Virus record (IMG/VR): IMGVR_UViG_3300027792_000002
Coordinates: 1 to 64,000 of that record
DNA: 64,000 nucleotides
Direction: 5' to 3' (one strand)
Source: a virus
Of this stretch, positions 12,858 to 20,965 are shown in pieces. The notes under the pieces are model-generated. The model ran no database searches. It had not been told where the DNA came from and worked only from the letters and a program-made list of their open reading frames with translations. How positions within the stretch are numbered: the first letter of the stretch is position 1; the number at the start of each line of letters is the position of its first letter. The position numbers and the translations under genes are program-made.

Positions 12858-13235
12858 ATGTTTGATGATGAAATAAAATGCCCTTATTGTGGCGTAAAAA
12901 ATGAAGTAGCGTGGAGTTTAGATCAATATTATGGTAGTTTTTATATTGAGAAATGTGAATCATGCCAGAAATATTTTAAGGTAAATGTTGACATAGATGT
13001 CAAAATAACGCCAAAAAAATTCGTTTGTGCAAACAATGGATTGCACAAATTTATATTGGTCGAAGGTCATACCCGTGAATATTGGTTACAAGGAGGGGAT
13101 ATAGGAATGAAGAATACTTATTATGAGTTATGTTGCATAAATTGCAATTATAAGAGGATGGCAACCAATGCAGAAAAAAGGTTTTTAAAACAGTCCAATG
13201 AAAAATTTTATAAAAACATAATACCCGAATTATGA
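12858..13235 (+). CDS. Double zinc-ribbon protein
   Basis: The 125-aa product has CPYCG (8-12) and CESCQKYF (33-40) as a first zinc ribbon, and a C-terminal CCINC pair near residue 93 that may bind with an earlier cysteine. It overlaps the next gene by four bases. Zinc ribbons of this sort bind nucleic acid or proteins; the target is unknown. Confidence 0.65.
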   Translation: MFDDEIKCPYCGVKNEVAWSLDQYYGSFYIEKCESCQKYFKVNVDIDVKITPKKFVCANNGLHKFILVEGHTREYWLQGGDIGMKNTYYELCCINCNYKRMATNAEKRFLKQSNEKFYKNIIPEL

Positions 13236-13423
13236 AAAGGAAAGATTTGTTTTTTGTTGTTTACGCATCTGTTTGGGGTGCTGTGGTTGCTGCTGTTTGG
13301 TGCGGGCTTGGTTATGGGTGGGCTTTATTGTTCACCAATATTTTTATGGCATTGTTATTTATAGTGATTTTAATAAAGACGTTTTCCATAAAATTTGACA
13401 AATGGTTGGAAGGAAAAGTTTGA
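13232..13423 (+). CDS. Two-helix membrane protein (63 aa)
   Basis: The 63-aa product (MKRKDLFFVVYASVWGAVVA...) has two membrane segments (about 7-27 and 31-49) and a charged C-terminus (DKWLEGKV). It starts inside the end of the zinc-ribbon gene (ATGA overlap), indicating translational coupling. Size and topology would suit a small holin or membrane modulator, although the lysis genes are elsewhere. Confidence 0.6.
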   Translation: MKRKDLFFVVYASVWGAVVAAVWCGLGYGWALLFTNIFMALLFIVILIKTFSIKFDKWLEGKV

Positions 13424-13454
13424 ATAATTGGATTATATAAAAACAGTGAACGGA

Positions 13455-13610
13455 ATGGATAACAAGATGAAATACACGGCAAACAAACCAATAGACAGGG
13501 TGACAACGGAACTGTTGGATGTGGCGTTGATGGCGGTTGGGATAAAGCTAGACCTGCCTACGATAGACAAAGTGCTGGACGTTGTGGAATTGCTGGAGGA
13601 CAAAGGCTGA
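13455..13610 (+). CDS. Small helical protein (51 aa)
   Basis: ATG 13455 (MDNKMKYTANKPIDRVTTEL...) gives 51 aa, mostly two helices. A TTG at 13428 would add nine residues. The preceding sequence GTTTGAATAATTGGATTAT (near 13418) recurs in slightly altered form before the HNH gene at 13674, so both may share a translation leader. No function recognised. Confidence 0.5.
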   Translation: MDNKMKYTANKPIDRVTTELLDVALMAVGIKLDLPTIDKVLDVVELLEDKG

Positions 13611-13673
13611 AATGCCAATATAAAGGATATTTTAACGCTGTATATGAAATGGGATGTTTGAATAACTTGGATT

Positions 13674-13973
13674 ATGTGCATAAGTGAAGAAGACAGGGAG
13701 TTTATAAGGATGAAGTTCGGCGGCAAATGCGCCTATTCTGGGACTGAGTTAGAGCATGATTGGCAAATAGATCATATCAAGCCAGTGGTTCGCGATTTGG
13801 TTTCTGGGGATATTGTTTTAAAAGATAATGATTGCATAGATAACATGGTCCCCGTCCAAAGGACAATCAACCATTATAAACATTCAATGGATTTGCAAAC
13901 ATTCAGGGTCTGGTTTCTTGGCGGGTTGGATAAAAGGCTGAAAAAATCCAGAAAAGGAAGGAATATTTATTGA
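13674..13973 (+). CDS. HNH endonuclease
   Basis: The 99-aa product has a compact HNH core: GGKCAYSGTELEHDWQIDHI (histidine pair D33-H34), then an Asn-containing loop (DCIDNMVPVQRTINHYKHSM) with the final histidines. HNH enzymes nick or cut DNA using a divalent metal. Next to the terminase region such genes often serve packaging; here it is beside a methylase and may instead act in DNA modification or homing. Length is at the lower end for the family and the domain looks complete. Confidence 0.75.
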   Translation: MCISEEDREFIRMKFGGKCAYSGTELEHDWQIDHIKPVVRDLVSGDIVLKDNDCIDNMVPVQRTINHYKHSMDLQTFRVWFLGGLDKRLKKSRKGRNIY

Positions 13974-14048
13974 AAGTAGCCGGGTATTTCGGGATAACAG
14001 AGGATAAGCCATTTAGCGGCAAATTTTATTTTGAAACATTGAGCCAAA

Positions 14049-14465
14049 ATGAAAAGTAGAAATTTAGAACATTCCGACAATTGGGCTACACCAAAAGAAC
14101 TATACGATAAATTAAATGCAGAGTTCAATTTTGACTTTGATCCGTGTCCATTGCACAGTAATTTTGATGGATTGGTTATTGATTGGGGTAAAAGCAATTA
14201 CATTAACCCACCATACAGCAGACAATTAAAAGAGGCATTTGTAGTTAAAGCGATTGAAGAAAGTAAGAAAGGCAAACTTTGTGTAATGCTTTTGCCCGTG
14301 AGTACAAGCACGAAGTTATTCCATAGGTATATTTTGCCAAACGCTAGATATATTCGGTTTTTAGAAGGCAGGGTTCGTTTTTTGGGAATTAATACAAATG
14401 GCGAATATGTAACAGACAAAACACCGATGCACGATAGCATGGTGGTCGTTTTTGGTTGCAGCTAA
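14049..14465 (+). CDS. Phage Dam-type DNA N6-adenine methyltransferase
   Basis: The 138-aa product has the arrangement of phage N6-adenine methyltransferases: SDNWATPKELYDKLN (9-23), FDFDPCPLHSN (28-38), the catalytic NPPYSRQ (53-59), then VMLLPVSTSTKLFHRYIL and a final VTDKTPMHDSMVVVFG. It probably transfers methyl from SAM to adenine in phage DNA, protecting it from host restriction or marking it for packaging. It lies just downstream of the HNH nuclease. Confidence 0.8.
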   Translation: MKSRNLEHSDNWATPKELYDKLNAEFNFDFDPCPLHSNFDGLVIDWGKSNYINPPYSRQLKEAFVVKAIEESKKGKLCVMLLPVSTSTKLFHRYILPNARYIRFLEGRVRFLGINTNGEYVTDKTPMHDSMVVVFGCS

Positions 14466-14499
14466 TTTTTAGATAAATATATAAATTTAAAACAGTAAT

Positions 14500-14754
14500 A
14501 TGGAAACGATTGAATTTAAGCCGCAATTGTTTATTTGCGATTGCACGAGCAGGGAACACCAGATAATAATGGTGGTTGACGGGGATGAAATATATTGCCA
14601 CATACATTTAGCTGGTGGCGGATTTTTCAAAAGGCTGGTTGGCGGGGCGAGGCATATTTTCGGCTACCATTGCAAGTACGGGCATTTTGACGAGTTTATC
14701 CTCAATAAAAACGGGGCTAAAGATATGGTAAGATTTTTACGGACATTAAAATAA
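14500..14754 (+). CDS. Hypothetical protein with zinc-like Cys/His motif (84 aa)
   Basis: The 84-aa product (METIEFKPQLFICDCTSREH...) contains CDCTSREH near residue 13 and GYHCKYGHFDEF near 65, which could form a metal site, around a strand-rich body (IIMVVDGDEIYCHIHLAGGG). It resembles small phage proteins of unknown role found beside methylase genes. The next gene starts six bases later. Confidence 0.6.
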   Translation: METIEFKPQLFICDCTSREHQIIMVVDGDEIYCHIHLAGGGFFKRLVGGARHIFGYHCKYGHFDEFILNKNGAKDMVRFLRTLK

Positions 14755-14759
14755 CGATT

Positions 14760-15191
14760 ATGAAAAACTTGATTTTTATCTTATTATTCGCCTTTCAAGG
14801 CGTTTGCGGCGCACAAGATATTCAATTTATTGATGCTTGTGGTTTGCCTCCTTTTTCTCCGGTCGATTGGTTTATTTATAAATCTCACCCTGATTCTGTT
14901 GCTGAATTTAGGTATAATGGTAATGTGGCGTTGAGCAATGGTATCCCAAGCGTAAAATTGGATATTCCGATAAAATACGATTTTATCCAATTGATGTTTG
15001 AATACGAGGAGGAATGTTTGAAAGACAGCGTATTTGTCGGCTGCACTATTGAGATGTTAACAGATACACTGCCAGACAATTTAGGCGGATACGTTATTTT
15101 AGGAGAACGGAAGGTGGTTGATGTATATAAACCGAAAGACCCAACGTTTTCAGGGTTTTTGCAGTGGCTGCATAAGAAATTAATCAAATAA
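14760..15191 (+). CDS. Secreted hypothetical protein (143 aa)
   Basis: A signal peptide, MKNLIFILLFAFQGVCGAQD, with likely cleavage near residue 18, starts the 143-aa product. The mature part is strand rich (KYDFIQLMFEYEEECLKDSV, GGYVILGERKVVDVYK) and contains a few cysteines. It should be exported to the periplasm. It is one of several exported small proteins in this genome. Function unknown. Confidence 0.6.
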   Translation: MKNLIFILLFAFQGVCGAQDIQFIDACGLPPFSPVDWFIYKSHPDSVAEFRYNGNVALSNGIPSVKLDIPIKYDFIQLMFEYEEECLKDSVFVGCTIEMLTDTLPDNLGGYVILGERKVVDVYKPKDPTFSGFLQWLHKKLIK

Positions 15192-15194
15192 ATT

Positions 15195-15392
15195 GTGGAA
15201 TTATCAAACGAGAAAATGGAAGAACTGGTAGAATTAAGGGAAATACTCGAAAAGGGGCGCAACGATTCCTTGGAAGATTACGAGTTCACCGAGAACCCGT
15301 TGCAAAGCAGGTACGAACTAGGCAGGGCAAATGCTTTTAGTGAAGCCATAAAACAGATAGACAAGTTATTGGCAAAAAGGCTCAAAAATTGA
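15195..15392 (+). CDS. Small charged helical protein (65 aa)
   Basis: A GTG at 15195 or ATG at 15216 can start this frame; the ATG version is MEELVELREILEKGRNDSLE.... The product is acidic/basic and helical, with a conserved-looking SRYELGRANAFSEAIKQIDK typical of small phage proteins that contain a GR.NA.SE.I helix. Function unknown. Confidence 0.55.
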   Translation: MELSNEKMEELVELREILEKGRNDSLEDYEFTENPLQSRYELGRANAFSEAIKQIDKLLAKRLKN

Positions 15393-15398
15393 CAAATC

Positions 15399-15593
15399 AT
15401 GGGTAAAAAACACAAAAATTGCATAATACCGGATAAAATGTCAAAGACGGTATATCTGACGGATGAAATCAATTTTTTCGACTTGTTGAAGCAGATGGAC
15501 GAAGTTACCGGGTGCGACTTTGACGATTGGGTTATAAGGCCGTTTGGGAATATGATGGAAAATAGTGGAGCAATGTTTTTATTTATAAAATGA
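15399..15593 (+). CDS. Hypothetical protein (64 aa)
   Basis: The 64-aa product (MGKKHKNCIIPDKMSKTVYL...) is followed by helix LLKQMDEVTGCDFDDWVI and a hydrophobic end (SGAMFLFIK). No family is recognised. It is packed between neighbours with spacings of six and seven bases, which supports it being a gene. Confidence 0.5.
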   Translation: MGKKHKNCIIPDKMSKTVYLTDEINFFDLLKQMDEVTGCDFDDWVIRPFGNMMENSGAMFLFIK

Positions 15594-15600
15594 AATTATT

Positions 15601-15849
15601 ATGAATAGAGGGGTTATTAAAATAAGCGATGTGCTTATTCGCAATGATTGGGATGATATATCTGGTTTTATGAAAGATTTCCGTCCAACGCATATAGAAT
15701 TTAGGCACTGGGAAAACGATATTTGGTATTTTTACGGGGTTTCTAAAAAATTCGATCCATTAAAAGAAGGCGATGCCGTACCTGAATACCTCATGTCCTT
15801 TATGTGGGATGAGAACGACATAAGAACGCATGAATTTAAAAGGGTGTAA
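15601..15849 (+). CDS. Hypothetical protein (82 aa)
   Basis: The 82-aa product (MNRGVIKISDVLIRNDWDDI...) has a strand/helix start and an aromatic core (EFRHWENDIWYFYGVSKKFD). It stops two bases before the start of 15852. Nothing recognisable beyond a compact globular composition. Confidence 0.55.
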   Translation: MNRGVIKISDVLIRNDWDDISGFMKDFRPTHIEFRHWENDIWYFYGVSKKFDPLKEGDAVPEYLMSFMWDENDIRTHEFKRV

Positions 15850-15851
15850 TT

Positions 15852-16283
15852 ATGAGAACATCAGAAAATGAAAAATCGGCGTATGAAGTTATTGATTCAA
15901 TTATTTTTGAATTAAATGAAATTAAACAAATTGATAACGAAGAATCTGTTAAAAAACAACTTGATAGGTATTTAGATAAAATTCATCTTATATATCATAA
16001 TAATTCTTTATTATTAGATGTTTTAAGAGCATTAACGATTAATGCAGAAGTTTTTGAATCAACATTACGTCCTAATTATCCGATTACAGAATTATACAGA
16101 AAAAAAATAACTTTGCAATATAAAAAATTTAAATCTTCTGTTTTAAAACTTGCAGGTCGCTTTCACGAATCTCCCCTTTTTGAACATATTCCTCAAGATA
16201 AGGAAGAAGAACTGTTTTTACAGAACGATGTCATTAATGCTATAAAAAAACAATTAAGCGACTATGGTTATAAAACTTTGTAA
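15852..16283 (+). CDS. Helical hypothetical protein (143 aa)
   Basis: The 143-aa product is all-helical and AT rich in its codons, unlike its neighbours (MRTSENEKSAYEVIDSIIFE...). The base composition suggests a more recent arrival. No motif is recognised. It is the last gene before the late promoter. Confidence 0.6.
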   Translation: MRTSENEKSAYEVIDSIIFELNEIKQIDNEESVKKQLDRYLDKIHLIYHNNSLLLDVLRALTINAEVFESTLRPNYPITELYRKKITLQYKKFKSSVLKLAGRFHESPLFEHIPQDKEEELFLQNDVINAIKKQLSDYGYKTL

Positions 16284-16317
16284 TTATATATTAGTTTACC
16301 CCGATTTTATTTGTTTT

Positions 16318-16360
16318 TTTTGCATAATTGTTTATTTAACATAACTTTGTCATGTTAAAT
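16318..16360 (+). promoter_or_regulatory. Late promoter with overlapping palindromic operator
   Basis: TTTG (16319-16322) and TAACTTTG (16342-16349), spaced by 19 bases, form a full Bacteroidota promoter eight bases before the end of the palindrome. ATTTAACAT (16334-16342) and ATGTTAAAT (16352-16360) are perfect 9-base arms covering the -7 element. Binding of a regulator here would block or activate the packaging/structural operon that begins at 16368. Confidence 0.7.
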
Positions 16361-16367
16361 AATATTT

Positions 16368-18203
16368 ATGTTTTCGTTATCAAAAAAACAGGAATCAGGG
16401 TTAGAGGTTTTATCCAACCATAAATATATACTTTTTTATGGTGGTGCAAGGAGCGGAAAAACAGTTTTGATAATTTTCTATATACTTTATAGGGCTACTA
16501 AACGCAAATCCCGCCATGCCATACTCCGGTATAGGCTTTCCCACTTGGAACAATCAATAATCCACGATACGTTCCCCAAAGTAGCAGAAATGATGGGGGT
16601 AAGCTATAAAATGAACTACCAGAAGTATTTTGCCGTATTGCCCAATGGTTCGGAGATATGGTTCGGGGGGTTGGACGATAAGGAAAGGACTGAAAAAGTA
16701 TTGGGAAACGAATACAACACCATATTTTTAAACGAAGCATCGCAGATAAGCTATTCTGCGTATAATACGGTGCTGACGAGGCTTTCACAAAAGGTTTTGA
16801 TGCTGGATAAAAAAGGCAACCCTGTCATTGGCGACAATGGTTTGCCGATAGAAATAGAAAACAAACTGATAATCGACGAAAACCCGCCTACTAAGGCACA
16901 CTGGACATATAAAGTATTCCACCTTAAAATAGAACCCAAAGAAAATGTTTTATTGAGCAGCCCTGAAAAATACGGGCATTTGCAATTAAATGCTTCCGAT
17001 AATTTAGAATATATAGGCAAAGACTACCTTGAAACATACAATGACCGACCAAGGGAATACAAATTAAGGTATTTGGAGGGCGAATTTGCAGACGAGGTAA
17101 AAGGTGCTTATTTTACGGAAGCAAATTTCAATAAATACAGGGTAACGCAACAAGGGTTGCCCGAAATGAAAGAAATAGTTGTGGCTATAGACCCGGCTGG
17201 GACTACCGGGGCAGGGTCTGATGAAACAGGGATAATCGCAGTTGGCAAATCTTTTGATGGGCATGGGTATTTATTGGAAGATGCAAGCGGCAAATACAGC
17301 CCTGCCGAATGGGCAAAGGTCGCCTGTAATTTATATGATAGGCTAGGCGCAAGGTACATCATCGCAGAGGTTAACCAAGGGTGGGACATGGTAAAGCATA
17401 CGATTCAAACGGAATCTGAATCCGCAAGGGTATTGGAAGTACGAGCCACAAAGGGCAAATTAGTGAGGGCAGAGCCAGTATCCGCGCTTTACGACAACGG
17501 GAAAATACACCATGTGGGCGGATTCCCTGACTTAGAAACAGAGATGGCTACATATACTGGTGAAAAGGGCGAAAAATCTCCTAATAGGATGGATGCGGCA
17601 GTATATGGCTTTGTCCATTTGTTCCCATCTGGGGTATTGTCCGATTCCGAGAATTTCTCTAAAGGGAGGCTCAATTATTTCGATGAGTATGATTTTACTG
17701 GAAGCGTGGATATTTGCTACATAAAAATAGCCAGTATTGCCGCGAAAGTTTCCCCTTCCTATAATTTTTCAGCTATTTTCGCCAGCATAAAAGACAACAA
17801 GGTATTCGTCAGGGATTGTTTGTTCAATGACTGCCTACCTTCCGAAAATATTGATTCTTTGGCTAATGGCATAACCAAGTTCCAAAGCCAAAAGGTGTTC
17901 TTGGAGTGCAATGTTTCGTTTCTGTCGTTTATGCCAGAATTGAGGCACGCAGCAAACAAGCAGATATGGACTATAAAAGAGTTCAGCAAAGAGGACAACA
18001 GGATAATCACAGAAGTAAACTTCATACGCAACTCGTTTGCCTTCGACAAATCCAATGATTCTATCGGGTATAGGGACTTTATGCGGCAATTGAACTCATA
18101 TACTAATATTTCCGGGGAAAATGAATCTTTTGCCCCTGCCGTGCTTTCCAGCATATCCTATGTTGCCAAAAACATGTACGGCAAATTATTGGCAAAAAAA
18201 TAA
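16368..18203 (+). CDS. terL: Terminase large subunit
   Basis: The 611-aa DNA-packaging motor. Walker A GGARSGKT (25-32), Walker B NTIFLNEA (117-124), coupling motif ENPPTKAHW (171-179). The RNase H-like nuclease has its acidic residues at D275 (VVAIDPAGTTG), E334 (IIAEVNQGWD) and D409 (NRMDAAVYGF). The nuclease block resembles the P22-like branch. Residues 440-600 look like a second RNase H-like unit (FSAIFASIKDNKVFVRDCLF, KVFLECNVSF, KEDNRIITEVNFIRN) without obvious acidic triad. This makes the protein longer than usual. It would bind the portal at 18621. Confidence 0.9.
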   Translation: MFSLSKKQESGLEVLSNHKYILFYGGARSGKTVLIIFYILYRATKRKSRHAILRYRLSHLEQSIIHDTFPKVAEMMGVSYKMNYQKYFAVLPNGSEIWFGGLDDKERTEKVLGNEYNTIFLNEASQISYSAYNTVLTRLSQKVLMLDKKGNPVIGDNGLPIEIENKLIIDENPPTKAHWTYKVFHLKIEPKENVLLSSPEKYGHLQLNASDNLEYIGKDYLETYNDRPREYKLRYLEGEFADEVKGAYFTEANFNKYRVTQQGLPEMKEIVVAIDPAGTTGAGSDETGIIAVGKSFDGHGYLLEDASGKYSPAEWAKVACNLYDRLGARYIIAEVNQGWDMVKHTIQTESESARVLEVRATKGKLVRAEPVSALYDNGKIHHVGGFPDLETEMATYTGEKGEKSPNRMDAAVYGFVHLFPSGVLSDSENFSKGRLNYFDEYDFTGSVDICYIKIASIAAKVSPSYNFSAIFASIKDNKVFVRDCLFNDCLPSENIDSLANGITKFQSQKVFLECNVSFLSFMPELRHAANKQIWTIKEFSKEDNRIITEVNFIRNSFAFDKSNDSIGYRDFMRQLNSYTNISGENESFAPAVLSSISYVAKNMYGKLLAKK

Positions 18204-18306
18204 ATTTATTGTATAATAATATATTTGTTACTTCATCAATATCAACTACTTGCGTTTTATGGTTGCATAATCTTTCATTTTTCGTGCATAAAAAATGGAA
18301 AAATAA

Positions 18307-18362
18307 TTTTATTTAACATAATTATTTAATAGTTTTGTTGTATTATTTTAATTATGTTAAAT
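18307..18362 (+). promoter_or_regulatory. Promoter/operator before the portal operon
   Basis: ATTTAACATAATTA (18311-18324) and TAATTATGTTAAAT (18349-18362) are perfect 14-base arms around a -7-like TAGTTTTG (18330-18337). The right arm overlaps the ATG at 18361, so a bound regulator could block both transcription and translation start. The arms extend the motif seen at 16334-16360. Confidence 0.65.
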
Positions 18363-18624
18363 GGAACATGAAGAAGTAACTTTGTCGCTTGCAAGGTTTT
18401 TGTCCATGAAACAAAAAGAGGATTTCTTTGATAGCGAATATGTCGCCATGAGATGCCCTTTCCTTATCGGGTTCAACCCTGATGCCTCCCAAATGTGGGT
18501 CAAAGACGAAGTTTTGTCTGAATTGGAAAAAGAATACAGGGCGGAAGCAGCAAAGCATAAAAAGCGTTTCCGTTTTATGTTTAAATTCTGGAAGTGGCGG
18601 GTAATCGTAAAATTGTCGAAATGA
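18361..18624 (+). CDS. Small protein upstream of the portal gene
   Basis: The 87-aa product (MEHEEVTLSLARFLSMKQKE...) has a basic C-terminal half (YRAEAAKHKKRFRFMFKFWK). Its TGA overlaps the ATG of the portal gene (ATGA), so they are coupled. The position between terminase and portal suits a packaging accessory factor, but no family is recognised. Confidence 0.6.
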   Translation: MEHEEVTLSLARFLSMKQKEDFFDSEYVAMRCPFLIGFNPDASQMWVKDEVLSELEKEYRAEAAKHKKRFRFMFKFWKWRVIVKLSK

Positions 18625-20021
18625 TACTATCCGACAAAGAAAAATTTGAATTGAGGCTTAAAAACCTGAATGTTGCCGAAAAACAATTCAATATTCAGCA
18701 ACAATACCCGAATATATCTACTATTGTAGGCAAAGATGCGTGGTTCCCTGATTTTGGCAATGCAAAAAATTTAGAAAACGAATACCTTTCCAACCCTGTG
18801 TTAAATGCAGTTATAAATATGAAGGCTTCTTTTGAGGCAAACGTAAAGGTATTCATACGCAACATAAAAAACGGCGAAATAATAACAGCAGAAAAATATA
18901 GGCGTGGGCTTACAAAAGACAAAGACGTAAACAAGCTTTTGCAGTTAATCAACAACCCAAACCCGTTGCAATCCACAAAAGAATTTTTATTAATCAACTC
19001 TATATTAAAATCTGTTTTTGGCAATGCCTATATATACGGCAATTCTGCAAATGGGAAAATAGATTTCAACAACGTATATTACCTGTGGAACGTATGGCCG
19101 CAATATATGAAACCCGATTTAACAGAAAGGGATTATTTCAGTCAAGTTTCTGGGATAGGGATGGTGAAAAGGTGGGTATGGAACGGGCTGAACAATGAAA
19201 AATATTTTAGTACCGACGAGATACTCCACCGGAAAGAACCAAATATACGGTTGAGAAGCAATGTGGATTTGATACTCGGAGAATCTAAGCTTGTTTGTTT
19301 GTCTTACCCATTGTCAAATATAAAAATAGCTTATGAAAGCCGTAATTCCATAGCGCAGAATATGGGCATGATGGGGATAATATCAAGTAACCGGAACGAT
19401 GGGAATATGGGTGCTATGATGTTGGACGATGAAGAACAAAAAGAAGTTCAGAACGACCTTTCTGATTACGGGACTAGGTTTGGGCAGAAAAAATGGCTTG
19501 TCACGAGGCACAATATCAAATACCAGTCTGTTGACCAAGACGTAAGGAAGCTGGGGTTGTTGAATGAAATAGTTTCCGATGCGAAGATAGTATGCCATGA
19601 ATTTAATATCCCCCCGCTATTGCTGCAAATGGAACAAAGAGGGGCTACATTCGAGAACCAAAGGGTGGCAGAAAGGAGCGCATACCAAAATACGGTTATA
19701 CCTGAATCAGAGGATAAATTCGAGGATTTGAACAACTGGTTGCAAACAAGGGAAAAAGGATGGGAATACGTCCCGGATTACAGCCATTTGCCTTCATTGC
19801 AAGAAAATGAAAAAGACCGCTCCGAAACTATAAAAAACACGAGCGCAGTTTATGAACGCCTATTTTTTGCCGGAGGGTGTACTTATAACCATTGGTGGCA
19901 AGCATTGGGCAAAGAGGTTATAAACGAGCCTTGGGCAAATAAAAGGATAGTAGAGATGTCTGACGAAGAAATACAGAAAATCAAAGGCAATTATTCAATA
20001 AGCATACAAAATGAAGGATAA
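18621..20021 (+). CDS. Portal protein
   Basis: ATG 18621 (MILSDKEKFELRL...) overlaps the previous stop by four bases and is preferred over the GTG at 18594. The 466-aa product fits the HK97-type phage portal family in length and order: an N-terminal clip/stem region, SNPVLNAVINMKASFEANVK, YIYGNSANGKI, and the C-terminal REATFENQRVAERSAYQNTV-like helix (GATFENQRVAERSAYQNTVI). It forms the dodecameric ring through which terminase threads DNA. It is followed by the capsid protease and capsid genes. Confidence 0.85.
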   Translation: MILSDKEKFELRLKNLNVAEKQFNIQQQYPNISTIVGKDAWFPDFGNAKNLENEYLSNPVLNAVINMKASFEANVKVFIRNIKNGEIITAEKYRRGLTKDKDVNKLLQLINNPNPLQSTKEFLLINSILKSVFGNAYIYGNSANGKIDFNNVYYLWNVWPQYMKPDLTERDYFSQVSGIGMVKRWVWNGLNNEKYFSTDEILHRKEPNIRLRSNVDLILGESKLVCLSYPLSNIKIAYESRNSIAQNMGMMGIISSNRNDGNMGAMMLDDEEQKEVQNDLSDYGTRFGQKKWLVTRHNIKYQSVDQDVRKLGLLNEIVSDAKIVCHEFNIPPLLLQMEQRGATFENQRVAERSAYQNTVIPESEDKFEDLNNWLQTREKGWEYVPDYSHLPSLQENEKDRSETIKNTSAVYERLFFAGGCTYNHWWQALGKEVINEPWANKRIVEMSDEEIQKIKGNYSISIQNEG

Positions 20022-20103
20022 AAAAATAAATATAGAAGAAGCAAAAAAGAAATTGGCTAAAAAGCTTCTTAAACAAAAAGACGGGAAAGTAATACATAAA
20101 TAA
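20011..20103 (+). CDS. Very small lysine-rich protein (30 aa)
   Basis: A frame from ATG 20011 (overlapping the portal stop) to TAA 20103 encodes MKDKKINIEEAKKKLAKKLL.... It is almost half lysine and helical. Its stop is one base from the protease ATG, which is the spacing of a real coupled gene. It might be a scaffold or a translation link; the length prevents a firm call. Confidence 0.4.
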   Translation: MKDKKINIEEAKKKLAKKLLKQKDGKVIHK

Positions 20104-20104
20104 G

Positions 20105-20965
20105 ATGTACTGCAAAGCATTAAAAAAAGATTTTGCCGATAAAAGCGAGTTATTCCGCGAATTGAAGCAAAACGAGGAAAGGATAATATCATTAAAAAAG
20201 GCGCAGACATATAAAAGCGCAGAAAAAGGGCAATTAAGCATTTTCGGGGCATACCTTAAACCCGACTTAGTGGATAAATCACTAGGCATCAAACAAGGGT
20301 ATGTATATCCAGTCATAAATACCACGCGGTATATGGATTCGCATGACGATGTGCATTTTGACGGGATATGGAAAAAAACATTGAAAGAACAATCAGGCAA
20401 GATATTTTATGCTTCTGGGCATAAATTGGACATAGACAATATAATCGCATGGCCGGAAGACGTAAGGGCTTTTACTGAAACCGTGGATTGGGCAATGGTA
20501 GGCAAAGACTATCCCGGTCAAACAGAAGCGTTGATATTCGAGATAGCAGAAGAAAACATAAAAAAACCGTCTGCATTGGAAGCCATAAGGCAGCGTAGGA
20601 AAGTCCAAGGGTCTGTTTCTATGATTTATGTCAAGATAACCCTTGGCTTGAACAGCGATGAAAAAGATTATGCCGTAAACAAGGCATATTATGATTCTCA
20701 CTTAAATTTAATCGCAAATAAAGAAGAAGTAGAATCGCAGGGGTATTTTTTCGGCGTTGAGGAAGCCAAGATATACAAAGAAGGCAGCCTTGTGATAGCA
20801 GGGTCGAATGATGCGACAGAAATAATCTACCCAGAAGAAGAAGAGGAAGAAGAAAAAAAAATAATTCAGCCGGAGGAATCCACTGAAAAAAATATAGAGC
20901 CGGAAGAATCCACTCAAAGCGAGATTTATAAATATTTGTTGGAAAACATTAAAAAAATACGTTAA
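20105..20965 (+). CDS. Prohead protease
   Basis: The 286-aa product has the HK97-type prohead protease pattern: FGAYLKPDLVDKSLG, NTTRYMDSHDDVHFDG with candidate catalytic histidine, and the Ser-containing QGSVSMIYVKITLG. The C-terminal third (from about residue 240) is a run of glutamates and repeated PEEST segments (IQPEESTEKNIEPEESTQSE), probably a flexible scaffold-like tail. It would cleave the capsid protein's N-terminal part and itself during head maturation. It ends directly at the capsid ATG. Confidence 0.75.
   Translation: MYCKALKKDFADKSELFRELKQNEERIISLKKAQTYKSAEKGQLSIFGAYLKPDLVDKSLGIKQGYVYPVINTTRYMDSHDDVHFDGIWKKTLKEQSGKIFYASGHKLDIDNIIAWPEDVRAFTETVDWAMVGKDYPGQTEALIFEIAEENIKKPSALEAIRQRRKVQGSVSMIYVKITLGLNSDEKDYAVNKAYYDSHLNLIANKEEVESQGYFFGVEEAKIYKEGSLVIAGSNDATEIIYPEEEEEEEKKIIQPEESTEKNIEPEESTQSEIYKYLLENIKKIR

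Noticed and set aside
13972-14058. Short frame starting with TTG between HNH and methylase genes
   Set aside because: It has no ATG, is 28 codons long and ends inside the methylase start; evidence is too weak to list as a gene.
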